Assembly (NCBI GenBank): GCA_963995505.1
Contig: OZ023182.1
Location: forward strand, 4,394,707-4,458,706
DNA from: Hypericum androsaemum
Taxonomy: Eukaryota; Streptophyta; Magnoliopsida; Malpighiales; Hypericaceae
Reading direction: 5' to 3'
DNA: 64,000 nucleotides
The notes under the pieces are model-generated. The model saw only the letters and a list, made by a program, of their open reading frames with translations. It was not told the origin of the DNA and did no database searches. The first letter of the stretch is position 1; each line of letters starts with the position of its first letter. The translations under genes and the position numbers were made by a program. Positions 22,920-42,700 of the stretch are shown here, piece by piece.

Positions 22920-23660
22920 TTTAAAGCAAAGTCTAGGTATTTTTGGAGGGACTCTTGGATTGGGGATATGCCCATGTGCGAGCAGTTTCCTCGCCTATTC
23001 TCGCTTTCCAATTAGCAAGCAAACACGGTCAGAGGTTGTGGTTGCTTAAGGGATGGGAGGTGGACTTGGAATGGGAGCTAGAGAAGGCAACTACGAGCAT
23101 GGGAGGAGGAGGAAGCTGGAAACTTAACTACTCTGGTGGAAAGCATGGTATTAGGGGAAGAGGTGGACAAGATTGAGTGGGGTTCAAAACCTGGAAAAAC
23201 ATTCTATATTAAGGAGATGAAATGCAACTTCCAAGTTGCCACAAGTGAAATCCATATTCTAGCAGAAAAATTAAAAAAAGAGTATGGTCCTTATTAATCC
23301 CCTTTAAAGTGCAATATTTCCTCTGGTTTGTGCTACAAGACAAATTAGCTACTCGGGTTAATCTAATCCGAAGCTGTAGACTTGATGAGTGTGATTCTCT
23401 TTCCCCCTTTTGTGGTGACTTTGATGAAACTTGTGCACATATTTTCTCCAATTGCAAGTTCGTATAGCCGATCTGGAACTTCTTTGTTCAAAAAATTGGA
23501 GCCAAATGGTGCGGAGGTGGAGTTGAGATATCGAATTGCCTTGATCAGTGGATGGGTTTGGTTAGAAATGAAATGTTTAGGAAGGTCTGGTCGGTGATAT
23601 TTGGCGTGATAATGTGGAGAATCTGGAGACATCAAAATCAGACAATTTTTGTTCGTGTTA
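22920..23660 (+). pseudogene. LINE ORF2 C-terminal relic (zf-RVT)
   Basis: Read with frame changes, the plus strand gives FWRDSWIGDMPMCEQFP, then VQYFLWFVLQDKLATRVNLI, RSCRLDECDSLSPFCGDFDE and TCAHIFSNCKF. These are the typical 'FWRDxW', 'FLWxxxxxKLxTRxNL' and C-x2-C...H-x4-C patterns of the zf-RVT end of plant LINE ORF2. Several stops and indels break it. It is from a different LINE family than the 5-8.7 kb element, judged by the divergent motifs. Confidence 0.75.
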
Positions 23661-24840
23661 ATCTAAATATATAACTTTTTTTTGCATTCCATTGTCTACC
23701 ATAGTCATGAATGACTGACTTGGGCGAACATCTCCCCAAGATTCGGCAATCAAAGTTTACTTTTGTTTTTGGAGTCCGTTACATCGGACTAGGCTGTTCT
23801 GATTTTCTTTTCTTCTCTTGGTGCACCTAGCTCTTCGGAGAGTAGAACAATACTTGCATCGTTTGTAGATATTGATAATGCTTTAATAGAAATACCTTCA
23901 CTTATAAAAAATTTGAATGTCGTGGAAACTTGAAGAGGACCGACCTTCAACCACATTCTATCCCTCTTGAAGTTCGTCCAGAGTGCAAGAAACTGACCTT
24001 CAACCACATTTTTCTCTAAAGCATCAATGAAAATAATCTGTTTTTTATTCGTAAAACCTTTTTTAATAAAATCCACGTATTTTATCACTTATACTTGGAC
24101 TAACTTTTATTGTTGCGCTATCCATTTATGCATTCGATGGTTCTCCACTTCTCCTCACACTTCATCTCCGAACGTCGGATACGCAACATCTAACATAAAA
24201 TTAAGAAATTGGACATCGGCTGTGTGAACGATATCGTCATCTATTCAATTATCTAGTCCAAGACAAGGCAGAGTGACATGAATGGTGCTTCAATTGAGTC
24301 CAGGGAAACACGAACAATATCTTCTTCTTAACGTTATCGGACACGTATACATTTGATTCTCTTCTCGTGCTCTACGAAAGCATGTTTGATTTGTCCTCTC
24401 AAGTGTCTCTTTTTGAGCTTCTCAAAAATTGAGGAAACAAGGCAGCCAGAACTCTTTCCTTGTCTTTCTTTCAATCCTTTATTCCATTCTTGTATTTAAC
24501 TTTTGTTTAGCTTTGAAAAATTCAACGAAATTGACCGTTTGTATAGGGTGAAATGAGTTTCTTTCTTACGATATTTAATTGGAAAAATTACTCAAGTGTT
24601 TGTTTAAATATACTCAAAAGTCCTCGTGTTTGAACAACTTTTTTTTTGTCATTGAATTGACAAAAATACAACTTAAAAAAAATTTCATCTCCTTCCTCCG
24701 AAAACAAAGACCCAACCACCCTCCAGAAACTAAAAACATGAACTTTTATAATTCTCCAATTCACCCTTCCATTTAAAGCCTAGTTAACCCCACCGAGGAG
24801 GAAGATCCCATTTTTTCTCCTCTCTTCCAGCTTCCTGGTG
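23661..24840. other. intergenic, no gene seen
   Basis: AT-rich spacer. The first few hundred bases may be the LINE 3' region. The phrase 'CTGACCTTCAACCACAT' occurs twice (about 23940 and 23993), a small duplication. Confidence 0.4.
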
Positions 24841-24847
24841 GCGGGCG

Positions 24848-25182
24848 GGGACCGGATTTGGTCCTAGAGGTCAAATCCAGCACGGTGCTGGAGGATTTTT
24901 ATTGAATGACATGCGGGAACTATTTTGTAAAAATGCAGAAATATGGGGGTACAAAATAAAAAAAGTCCACAACCATTGAATCGTAACTGAGTAAACCATT
25001 GAATCGTAACTGGGACGGACTCCGATTTATCCGGGACGGAAAAAAATGGACCATTGAATCATAACTAGGTAGACCATTGAATCATAATTAAGTGAACCAT
25101 TGAATCATAACTAAATCAACCATTGAATCGTCCAGCACGGTCCTGGTTGGATTTAGCTTTCCAGGACCAAATCTGCTCCCGT
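24848..25182. mobile_element. small fold-back element with an ACCATTGAATC minisatellite
   Basis: The left edge has 'GGATTTGGTCCT' and 'CCAGCACGGTGCTGG'. The right edge has 'CCAGCACGGTCCTGG' and 'CCAGGACCAAATC', the mirrored counterpart. Between them six copies of ACCATTGAATC(A/G)TAACT, spaced at about 23 bases, lie at 24972-25130, with a GGACGGA-rich interruption after the second. No coding capacity. Confidence 0.55.
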
Positions 25183-25489
25183 GGAGGGGGATTGGATCAT
25201 TTTGAGGAATTGGGTCGCGCTTTCTTTCTTCTAATTCCCATCTGAAACCTTAAAGATCGAACCTTTTTGCATCGGTCAAATGAGCCCTTATAGGGGAACA
25301 ACTATGGCGATGACGGTGGCGGAAAGGACCAAACGATTGCTGCGAGGAGGACGATGGCACGATGTAGATGGTACAGTTTGGCGCAGCGAGGACCAAGACC
25401 GTTCTCATCCTCATGAGCGACACCGGCGGTGGCCATCGCTCCGCCGTCGAGGCCATCCGTGATGCCTTCTGCATCGATTTTGCTGACGA

Positions 25490-25866
25490 TTACTAACAAA
25501 GTTTGAGAATCGAAAGCGGAACGAACGAGAACTATTTTATTGAAGTAGGTACAAGGAGAAAAGCTTAGCCATTGAAGCTAGCTCGAGGTGGAAGAAGAAT
25601 GAGGAAAGTGACTGTTATTTTCTAGGTGGAAAATCTAATCACACTTTACACATGTGCCTCTTATTTATACTAGTTGTCATCTCTTAAGTGGCTAGCTATG
25701 ACTTATCTACGTGTACAATTCGTTTGGGTTGAAGTCCAAGCCCAATACTGCCGCTCCAGTCTCTGTTCTGAGTACGCCAAATTTTCGCGTTCATCCGTTG
25801 CCGTTTTGATCAACCCTTTGATCAATTGCCCAACTGATCCTGTTTTTAACTTTAACACGCCTTCAT
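25490..25866 (-). mobile_element. copia LTR fragment, minus orientation
   Basis: On the minus strand, directly after the copia polyprotein tail LLDIHCPAYEG, the sequence TGTTAAAGTTAAAAACAGG begins an LTR-like region. It contains a TATA-like TATAAATAAG (near 25670) and an AATAAAATA signal (near 25535), in the right order for U3-R-U5. The far end is uncertain. The LTR is associated with the minus-strand copia fragment up to 26503. Confidence 0.5.
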
Positions 25867-26503
25867 AAGCTGGGCAGTGAATATCCAACAATCCAAGGGC
25901 GGAGGGAGGTGTGATGTTGTGGGAGCAATTGCCCCCACTTATTTTTTTTTATAATTATGTATATTTTTTAATGTATGTTCTCACTAAAATTAGAAATTGA
26001 CCCCACTAAAAAATTAATCAATCTAAAAATTGAAATCAAAATAGTTCATTACCGACTTATCATATGCTAGTCGAGCCCAAAAAATTATATTGCCCACACT
26101 CTCCAAATTTTCTGGCTCCGCCCCTGCAACAATCCCAGCTTATTGGTAAAAAACTCGAATCGATTAGCTGTGAGGTTCTTGGTGAACAAATCTGCAAGCT
26201 GAAACTGTGTCTTCATGTGGAAGAGTTTGACTAATCCTTGTTGAATCTTTTCACGAACTAGGTGGCAATCAAGCTCTATGTGTTTTGTCCGTTCGTGAAA
26301 AACTGGGTTTTCAGCGATGTGAATTACTGACTTGTTGTCACAATAAACCAGTGCTGGATTAATATGATGAATGTGAAGATCTATGAGCAAATAAATTATC
26401 CATTGGACTTCGCATGTTGTAGCTGCCAAAGCTCTATATTCTGCTTCTGAGGAGGATCGAGAGATAGTCACTTGCTTCTTTGCCTTCCAGGAAACTAACG
26501 AAT
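25867..26503 (-). pseudogene. copia polyprotein, RNase H end (minus), interrupted
   Basis: The minus strand encodes NSLVSWKAKKQVTISRSSSE, EAEYRALAATTCEVQWI, LVYCDNKSVIHIAENPVFHE, RTKHIELDCHLVREK and LADLFTKNLT, the canonical end of Ty1/copia RNase H with its acidic residues. The last codons (KLGLL / DIHCPAYEG) are split by a 233-bp hAT MITE at 25894-26126. Upstream (plus coordinate 26504) the frame is cut by a Cassandra LTR. A second copy of the RNase H part lies at 26678-26924. Confidence 0.85.
25894..26126. mobile_element. hAT-type MITE (233 bp) with 8-bp target duplication
   Basis: The element begins CAAGGGCGGAG and ends CTCCGCCCCTG, an imperfect inverted repeat of the plant hAT terminus CAGGGGCGGAGCC. 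The eight bases CAACAATC stand on both sides (25886-25893 and 26127-26134). An 8-bp duplication is diagnostic of hAT transposition. Removing the element and one duplication restores the copia reading frame KLGLLDIHC, which proves the insertion. The inside is AT-rich and non-coding. Confidence 0.93.
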
Positions 26504-26677
26504 TGTAACGCCCCGTGATCCAACTGACTGTCTCCACAGACCAACACGGGTCTTTTCTAGCGTGCTTTGTCCTCACTCGTATGTATGCCGAAAATTTTCC
26601 AGGAGGTCACCCATCGTGATCCTACTCTCGGCCAAACGCGTTTAACCTTGGAGTTTTCTCATGATGTGTGCCAGAAA
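26504..26677 (-). mobile_element. Cassandra LTR fragment (in duplicated unit)
   Basis: Starts TGTAACGCCCCGTGATCC and matches the full LTR at 26925-27183 up to the GTGTGCCAGAAAA junction, where the next duplicated unit begins. It contains the 5S-related segment. Confidence 0.85.
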
Positions 26678-26924
26678 ACTAGGTGGTAATCAAGCTCTAT
26701 GTGTTTTATCCGTTCGTGAAAAACTAGGTTTTCAGCGATGTGAATTGCTGACTTGTTGTCACAATAAACCAGTGCCGGATTAATATGATGAATGTGAAGA
26801 TCTATGAGCAAATAAATTATCCATTGGACTTCGCATGTTGTAGCTGCCAAAGCTCTATATTCTGCTTCGGAGGAGGATCGAGAGATAGTCACTTGTTTCC
26901 TTGCCTTCCAGGAAACTAACGAAT

Positions 26925-27319
26925 TGTAACGCCCCGTGATCCGACCGACTATCTCCACAGACCAACACGGATCTTTTCTCGCGTGCTTTGTCCTCACTCC
27001 TATGCATCCCGAAAACTTTCCAGGAGGTCACCCATCCTGATCCTACTCTCGGCCAAACGCGTTTAACCTTGGAGTTTTCTCAGGATGTGTGCCAGAAAAG
27101 AAAGTGCACCTTGTTTATATGGATAGTACTAATCAAATCACATAAGACTTTCAGATAGAACATATCATTTTCGGGGTATCACATACACCCCTCCTTAAAT
27201 ACGCGACATCCTCGTCGCGCCAGACTATACACAAAATAGTCCCAGAACTGTTTTTGCTCTGATACCAAATGTAACACCGCGTGATCTGGCCGACTGTCTC
27301 CACAGACCAACACGGGTCA
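26925..27319 (-). mobile_element. Cassandra TRIM retrotransposon, partial, minus orientation
   Basis: In minus orientation the 3' LTR runs from 27183 (TGTGATACCCC) to 26925 (GGGCGTTACA), 259 bases. Before it lie 86 bases of internal sequence (27184-27269) with a polypurine tract AAGGAGGGGTG and a primer-binding site TGGTATCAGAGC next to the 5' LTR, complementary to initiator tRNA-Met. The 5' LTR survives only as 50 bases (27270-27319). The LTR holds a 5S rRNA-like segment. These features define Cassandra, a non-coding terminal-repeat retrotransposon in miniature. It must be copied by enzymes of other elements. Confidence 0.9.
27021..27094 (-). other. 5S rRNA-like segment inside the Cassandra LTR
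   Basis: The minus strand shows GAGAGTAGGATCAGGATGGG followed by TGACCTCCTGG, and upstream CTCCAAGGTTAAACGCG. These match plant 5S rRNA around its internal promoter (box A and box C). In Cassandra the 5S segment supplies an RNA polymerase III promoter. It is not a cellular 5S gene: its ends are missing and it lies within an LTR. A second copy is in 26600-26670. Confidence 0.85.
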
Positions 27320-28990
27320 TTATCCAATTCATTTGTTTTTTTTCTTATTTTCATTTGTCTCCTAGTTATAAAGCCTATACTTGTTCAGTTGCTAACTTGA
27401 CAGAGCCTCAATCTTATGAGGAGGCCATCAAAGATGGATATTGGATTGATGCAATGCAGTTGAAATTACTAGCTCTTGCTCATAACTCCACCTGCGTATT
27501 GACTTGGCTACCTCCTGGCAAGAAGGTTGTTGGCAATAAATGGGTTTACAAGATCAAACATAAAGCTGATGGAAGTGTCGAGCGATACAAGGCTCGTCTC
27601 CTGGCTCTGGGTTTTACTCAGTCATTGGGAATTGACTTCTTTGACTTCTGTGGCCAAGATGACAACTATCCGGGTTCTTATTGCGTTAGCTATCCATAAG
27701 GGTTGGCTCATGTATCAGATTGATGTCAATAATATTTTTTTTTATGGTGACTTGGATGAGGAGGTTTATATCAAAGTTCCTCCTGGACTGGACTTTGCAC
27801 CAGGGGAGGAAGGCAAAGTTTGCAAGCTCACCAAGTTACTTTATGGCTTGAAATAAGCGAGTAGATAGTGGTTCGCAAAACTCACTTTTATCTTTCTTGG
27901 TTTTGGTTTCGTGCAAAGCCAACATGATCAGTCTTTGTTTACCAAGAAATAGGACAATTCTTTTACAGCTTTATCAGTTTACGTGGATGGTATCATCCTA
28001 GCAGAGAATTTATAAGTTACAATTGCAGCTACCAAATAGCATCTTGAGAAGACTTTGAAGGTGAAAGATCTTGGAAAGTTGTAATACTTCCATGGTTTAG
28101 AAATGGAAAGAAGTACTGCGGGGATACATTTGTCTCAAAAAAATATGCATTGAACATCTTATAAGATGTTGGATATTTGGGAAGTAAACCAAGGAAGGCT
28201 CCTTTTGATGTTCAAATCAAGCTCAGTGCTACTGAAGGTACATTGCTTGATACTTTGGCATATGACAAGAATGACAAGCCCATCTATAAGGAGACATTCG
28301 ATAGTAAGTTAATTATTGAAGATTCAAGTTTATATCACAGAATCATTAGTAAATTATTGTATTTGGCAATCACAAGGCCAAATATGAGCTTTATTATGCA
28401 GCGTGTGTTGATACAAAACGATCAGTGACTAGATATTGCATCTATATTAGAAATTTACTTGTATGTCAGAAGGCCAAGAAATAAGATATTGTTTCGTGCT
28501 CTATTTATGAAGCTGAGTACATGGCTCTTTTAACTGTGACTACAGAAATTTAGTGGTTGAGTTATTTATTGACAGATTTTGAGAGTATTCTACTGGGTCC
28601 GGCTTTAATTTATTACGACAGCCAGTCTGCAATACATATAGCAGCATATGTGAATGGACTAAGCACATAGAAATATATTGTCATATAGTCCGAGAGAAGA
28701 TACAACTAGGGTTGATCAAACTCTTTCATGTGCGAACTGAAGTTGCTGACATTTTTACAAAAGGATTTACAGTTCAGCGTTTTGAATATCTGGTACGTAA
28801 GCTGGGACTTCTTGATATACATAGTCCAGCTTATGAGGGGCTGATGAGAAGTACATGTGATGCACACTTGTCTCTCGTAGCAGTTGAAGCAGAGAAAGCA
28901 GAGGAAGAAATGTATGTAGCAGACCAACTCATTTCAGGTGACAGGTCGTTTACTTTAAATGAAGAAAATGGTGTGTTCCATCTCGGATGA
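27320..28990 (+). pseudogene. copia polyprotein fragment, RT and RNase H (plus), frameshifted
   Basis: The plus strand starts in the RT linker (LSPSYKAYTCSVANLTEPQ) and reads [20 protein letters not shown] and [33 protein letters not shown] and TRPNMSFIMQR. It then passes through a decayed RNase H to DIFTKGFT and KLGLLDIHSPAYEGL. At least four frame breaks and stops interrupt it (near 27690, 27855, 27950 and 28425). The tail KLGLLDIHSPAYEG matches the minus-strand fragment at 25867-26503, so two members of one family lie head to head around Cassandra. Confidence 0.85.
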
Positions 28991-29362
28991 CAGGAAACAC
29001 ACGAAGTGGCATACTTGTAAATAGTTAGATGGTAGTAGGCAAACTTGTAAATATGTGATATACAAGTAATAGTACAAAACACACGTCTAGAGAAAAAGGT
29101 AACACATAAAATTTGTAATTAATTTTCACTTCCCACCAAAAACTCTTTCTCTCTATTCTTGAGCTTTAGTAACCGTTCCTCTTCCCTTCGCGAAGAGATC
29201 TTCAAATCACGCTTCCATTTTTGTCATACTCGGCAAGAACATTGATTGGCCTAAAATAGCAGATATCGAGAGTAACGTGGTTGCGATTTCCACTTTTCTC
29301 CCCTTATCTTGTAACGGCAAAGGCAATTTCAGATTTTTATCGGTACGATATCTTATAGCAGA

Positions 29363-29846
29363 TGTTAGGGATTGTTCCAAATTCCTAATTAGAGTAGGGC
29401 TCTATTTCCTGATCAGAATAGAGTACTAGTCTCCTATATATATATGGCCTATGCCTAGGTCTTATTTGTACTAGTTGAGAGTTGTGAGGTAGAGAGAACC
29501 CTCACGGAGGCCTTGTAACCGATTGGACTCACATAGTGGACGACTCTCCTTTGCCCGTGGTTTTTTCCCCGTCTTGGGGTTTCCACGTAATTCTTGTGTC
29601 TCGTGTTTTACTCGTTTCGATCTTATTTCTCAACAATTAGTATCAGAGCCGGATTGAGATTCGAGTATTTGAGATTAAAAAAAAGTTGAGAGTTGTGAGG
29701 TAGAGAGAACCCTCACGGAGGCCTTGTAACCGATTGGACTCACATAGTGGACGACTCTCCTTTGCCCGTAGTTTACTCCCCGTCTTGGGGTTTTCACGTA
29801 ATTCTTGTGTCTCGTGTTTTACTCGTTTCGATCTTATTTCTCAACA
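29363..29846 (+). mobile_element. collapsed LTR retrotransposon with GCAGA target duplications
   Basis: A complete LTR (29363-29635, 273 bp; TGTTAG...CTCAACA) is followed by a primer-binding-site-like AGTATCAGAGCC, about 30 bases of leader, and then the last 163 bases of a second LTR (29684-29846). GCAGA stands on both sides (29358-29362 and 29847-29851). The whole internal coding region and the start of the 3' LTR are deleted. The LTR has a TATA-like run (ATATATATGG near 29440). The matching ends and duplications show one insertion followed by an internal deletion. Confidence 0.92.
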
Positions 29847-29851
29847 GCAGA

Positions 29852-38144
<8,293 letters not shown>

Positions 38145-39190
38145 TCTTAGTGGTGTCAATTTTCTTGTTGTAATTTAGACTTTGTAACCAATAGTAATTT
38201 TTCTAATGGGCTCGTTATTTTGTCTATTTTTTAAATAAATATTTTGTTAAGGGCCAACGAAACGAGATCATATGATAATGACAATAGCTAATGGTCGAAC
38301 AACAGTTCTGATATTATGTTAGAATCTGCATATCTAACCAAAAAACTTACGAAAATGAGTTGGTGAATTTTCATTACTCATAAATAAATTCGCTACGCTC
38401 GATTTTTAACGATATAGTAATCTCAACGTATCACAACATAAGTTAACCTAATGAACTCAGTGTATGGTTCTTAGTATTATATCATACTCAAAGTTTTAAA
38501 ATAATGAGTAAAAAAAATCGAACTGATTTTAATGAAATTCCATTGGATATACCCACAGTCCCAGCTGATTACACGATCGGACACCGTTTCCTCAACAACA
38601 AAAAAAAGCTGTCTCCATCTTGCGCGTGATTCGCCATGCAAGTTGATGCTTGTAAGTTGTAATCCCTCCAATTATTGACCATTCAGTCCATTTCGATTCC
38701 AACTAATGAAAACAAAATCTCCAATAGGGACTTGACGTTCCATACGCATATTGAACATTATTTTGTTTCGACCAGTTAGATTTGGTATTGAGTATTAGAT
38801 TCTCTCGTCACGTGCAAAAGAAGAAAACAACTAAAAGTAAGCTGATAAGCTCACTATGCTTGCGTAACATAATTTGGTCTACTGGCATAAAATGTTGATA
38901 AATTGATGGAAGTCCAATATTCAATTTTTAGTAAGTGTAATAATTCGTCTTAAAAAAACCGACTATATTTTTTCTAGAGTTGTTCAGGAAGAAGGCGAGT
39001 TGGCTCCCATCAGTTAGTTGTATTCTTGGTTTATACAACGTATAATTCAGTAAAAATGCATTTGGCATAACGATACAAAGTGTAGAATAATTTGACAAGT
39101 TTTCATGGTTGAAATCATGTAGAATCTCGATCTCGTTAGACTTTTTCCCGTTCTCAATGCAAGATCTTTCCTTTCTTCCTTCCGACCCAA
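38145..39190. other. CKX7 3' flank, no gene seen
   Basis: AT-rich spacer after the CKX7 stop, containing its 3' UTR. No other feature is seen. Confidence 0.5.
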
Positions 39191-39720
39191 AATGCAAAAT
39201 CTTCTTACTTTATTTTTTTTGGGGATAAAGTAGCACGAAATCTATATTAAAAATGAATTACAGACAAAATACAAGAAACAGAAGCAGAAATACAGACACA
39301 AGACAAGAAATCCAAGCAAAAAATGAAAGCCAGTCTGATGCCAGCAAAATGGCACAAGGGAGAGCGATGGGCGGTCGAATAGAGCACAAAGGCCAACGAC
39401 CGAGGCGGAGTTCTGCCGAAGCAAGCTTCGGCCAATAACCTCAAGACACCGTCAAGAGGACATCTGAATGCAAAATACTCAGATGAGAGCCAAGGTCGAC
39501 CAAGACAAAGTTCTCCACCCGCAAACATCGAACAGGCATCGAGATCCAAATAGATCTCAGATCAGACGGAAGACAATCCAAGCAAAAACATAACAAACAA
39601 ACAACAACAAAAGTAATAAAATACATAAAAGAAAAGAGGCAATCGGGGGAGGTCATCGGTGACCAACCTCCGGGAACCACCAGCTCCTTCAAACCGAGGC
39701 CCGCAACCGGACGCTTTTGT
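39190..39720 (-). mobile_element. retroposon copy, minus orientation (same family as 11990-13190)
   Basis: Matches the 12 kb copy in order over about 450 bases (see that entry). On the minus strand it ends 'TATAGATTTCGTGCTACTTT' followed by CCCC and eight A, a retroposon-like tail (near 39210-39230). It is shorter at its 5' end (near 39715), as expected of 5' truncation. No intact frame. Confidence 0.5.
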
Positions 39721-42700
39721 ACGTACCTTTATTTCCTTCGTATCTTGTAGGCATGAAAAGAAGCGATGAGCTAAGCTAGAATTTTAAGGGCCCCATCAAG
39801 CTGATTTACAGAGGTAATTATGTGATAATGATTTTCTTGCAAAACGAGCCTACCAATGGGTCATTAGATCTTCGCCTTAAAGGTCCAACCCATGCAAAAA
39901 AGTGCTAAATACGTTCATCGGTAAGTGTTACATGCATGGACGTATTGTACGAGCTTTGGATATCGACGGATTAAAGTAATAAAGTTGTATGCTTTTTATA
40001 TGTTTAAAGCAGCAGACTAAAAAGTAAGTCTGCCGCGGATTCGTCCACTTTTTTCCTACCAATTTAAGTACATTCTTACACACACATGTATATAATATTA
40101 ATGGATTCCAACATAAATTAATCAATTTATTAAATATTTTGATAAGAATAATATGAATTGAATATGATTCAAATTATAACCAGATGATACGAATATGAAT
40201 TTATTTTTGAATTGGTTTGACAACAAACCGTGATTACCCCTATGAGTAAAGTAAGAGAACTATGTGGCTTTGATTCCTTTGGAAATAAGGATACATAGAT
40301 AACTTAGTTTGGTCCGTAACTTCAAACTTTATTTTTTCTCCCAAAATGTTTAAAATTTTCAAAAAAATAAAAAAGAACTAGAATCCGGTGGAATTCAATT
40401 AGAATTTGGTAGTTTATAATTTATATTCGACTTTATACTTAGATAAATTGAATATAAATAATAGTTTTTGGCAAATTATTATTCAAATTTGTCAGAGTAC
40501 GATCGCTCCTGTCCGAATAGAAAATGGTGCAAATAACATGGATATGCAATCTAGGTCATGAAAAGAATATACATGCATGGCGATTCATACTAGTCCATTC
40601 TTCAATGTTGCTTTACGAGTTTCGTTGAATCAAGATTCTTTGGACTTCAATTGTTTGACGTTAAATTGCACGAACGTGGATACTCTAAAAATCTATCAAC
40701 TCGTTAATTAGAATTTTTCGGAATAGTCTTCCCTGGAAAAAAATTGATCCATTCTGCAAGCAGAAAAAATAAATTTGGACCTAATTAGTCTTTTTTATTA
40801 TGATATTCATATCGAGTACTCTCAAAACTTATTTTAAGAGACTGAATTTTCCAATAATTTTGCTTACAATCGTAAACTTCAACTCAAGACTTTCTTAAAT
40901 GAATTTAACTCTTCTAAACACTTAATTAACTCCCATTATAAGGCAGATTTGGATGTCCTAATAAAGTTTGGTGCTTTATAGGAAGATCAACCAAGAGCTG
41001 ATTATAAAGCCATCAAAACAATAAAAAGCGACATGATATAGTCGGTGAAGTAAGCAGTAATGACAAAATTGAAGTCGCACATAATTTCTCTCAGCTTCTG
41101 ACATTGGATTGAAAACTTCAAAAGAGAAAGAACAAAAGTCTTCCACTCCTCATCGTTGGACATGTGATTATTCGGCTTTACAGGAAACATAGAAAATCCC
41201 ACATTAGATTTTCATGGAGAATCGAAATTGGGCTTATCACCTCATGAGTTTTTAGAGGTATTCTCTTGTTAGTTTCCTAACGTGCCTTTTTCCTATGGTT
41301 TCTCTTCCTTTATCGAACAAAAAGTCATATCAGTTGTGTAAGTGGTAAAATTTTTAAATTTTTTACGCTATCAATATAATGATTATGAATGAAAAATATC
41401 ATTTGAAGTGTAACTCCTAAAATAAGGATATGACTTTACTCGATTCTTAATATTAAATTAAATTCATCGTATAGTAAATTTTTTATAAAGTGATCTCCTG
41501 TAAAGTAATAATCTCTTTAAATTGATAAAAATTTCGGTCCTGATCGAAACCAGTGTTAAAATTTAATAACTCATCTATCGTAATAACTAATACTTTTTCA
41601 GAAAATTGTAGATCCCTGTCTCAATTATTGAATAAAGTGATATATTTACATACTTTATGAATTTGAAAAATATTTTACAATTTCAGTTTGCTAGATTTGC
41701 TTGTTTGATAGATTCTACATCGCCATTCATCTTCTTAATTGTCTTCAAATGGTCCTTGTGATCGTTCTCTTGTTGTAAGAAAATATCTCAATCGAGTGTA
41801 GCATTTGAATAATGCTATAAGCTGTAATTTTTGGTGAATTGAAGACATACAAAATAAGTTTTTGATATTTACGCATTTATTTCTAAAAACTCAATATTAT
41901 TATTTTTGGAGAAAAAAATATAAACTTCTCTATCGTAATAAACTTTCTAAAATAATATTTTTCTGTGATCCTAACAACACTACTTTAGAGAAGTTTTAAT
42001 GTAGCTCGGGGCTATACAAACCATTGCCAATTGACTGTTTGCGATGGCTTTCTTTCAGCGCAAAAGAGAAAATTCTGCAAACAAAATTGTTGTCATTTCT
42101 TTTGTGAACTTTATAGTTGTACCCATGATATCTCATTGAAAGTATTGTCCTCAATGATTAAAAAAAAGTGGATGAAATTAATAACAGAATTGAGAATTTG
42201 GAAGAAATAGGTCTACTCCCCTCATTTCCCTCGATTGTGTCTTTACAACGGAAATTATCTATGGTCATGATGCATCATTTTTATAATTAGAAAGCGACAT
42301 CAGATACGATAAGGTAAAATACAGAAATTAGGTCAAATATTTGGTAGTTAGGTCAAATTTTTTTGGAAAGGTTAGGTCAAATTTTGATCTCGGTAAAATC
42401 CACCCTCCCCCCTAGAAAATGATTCATAATCACAAAATCTAGGACTCGGGAGGTGAGCTATTTCATAGTCAGTGGGGCAAGTTTTCCACAAATTCTTCAA
42501 TTTCCAACATTATAAAATTATTTAAGTCTTATCAAATTGTCCCCGCAAGTTTACTAAATGAAACGGCAAGGTTTTTAACAGATTTTTCCCTGATTGAAAG
42601 GATGCTGTTGGAAATTCACAGCTCTATCAAATCAATTTAGGTTTTTAGAACGTATATTTATTTCAAAAAAATTCCTACACCTACTTCGTTCCTTTTCTAA

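Larger units (their letters stand above)
26257..27098. repeat. 421-bp tandem duplication (copia RNase H piece plus Cassandra LTR piece)
   Basis: The unit starting ACTAGGTGG(C/T)AATCAAGC occurs at 26257 and again at 26678, and TGTAACGCCCCGTGATCC at 26504 and 26925. The offset is 421 bases at both points. Each unit joins the copia RNase H (minus) to about 174 bases of Cassandra LTR, so duplication came after the Cassandra insertion. The two copies differ at a small number of sites. Confidence 0.9.

Noticed and set aside
25250..25499. Three overlapping frames of 60-74 codons in a GC-rich patch
   Set aside because: None has recognisable motifs, none dominates, and no splice partners were found. 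Could be a tiny gene relic, but support is too weak.
27021..27094. 5S rRNA gene
   Set aside because: The segment lacks both ends of 5S rRNA and sits inside an LTR with PBS and PPT; it is the Cassandra 5S-derived domain.
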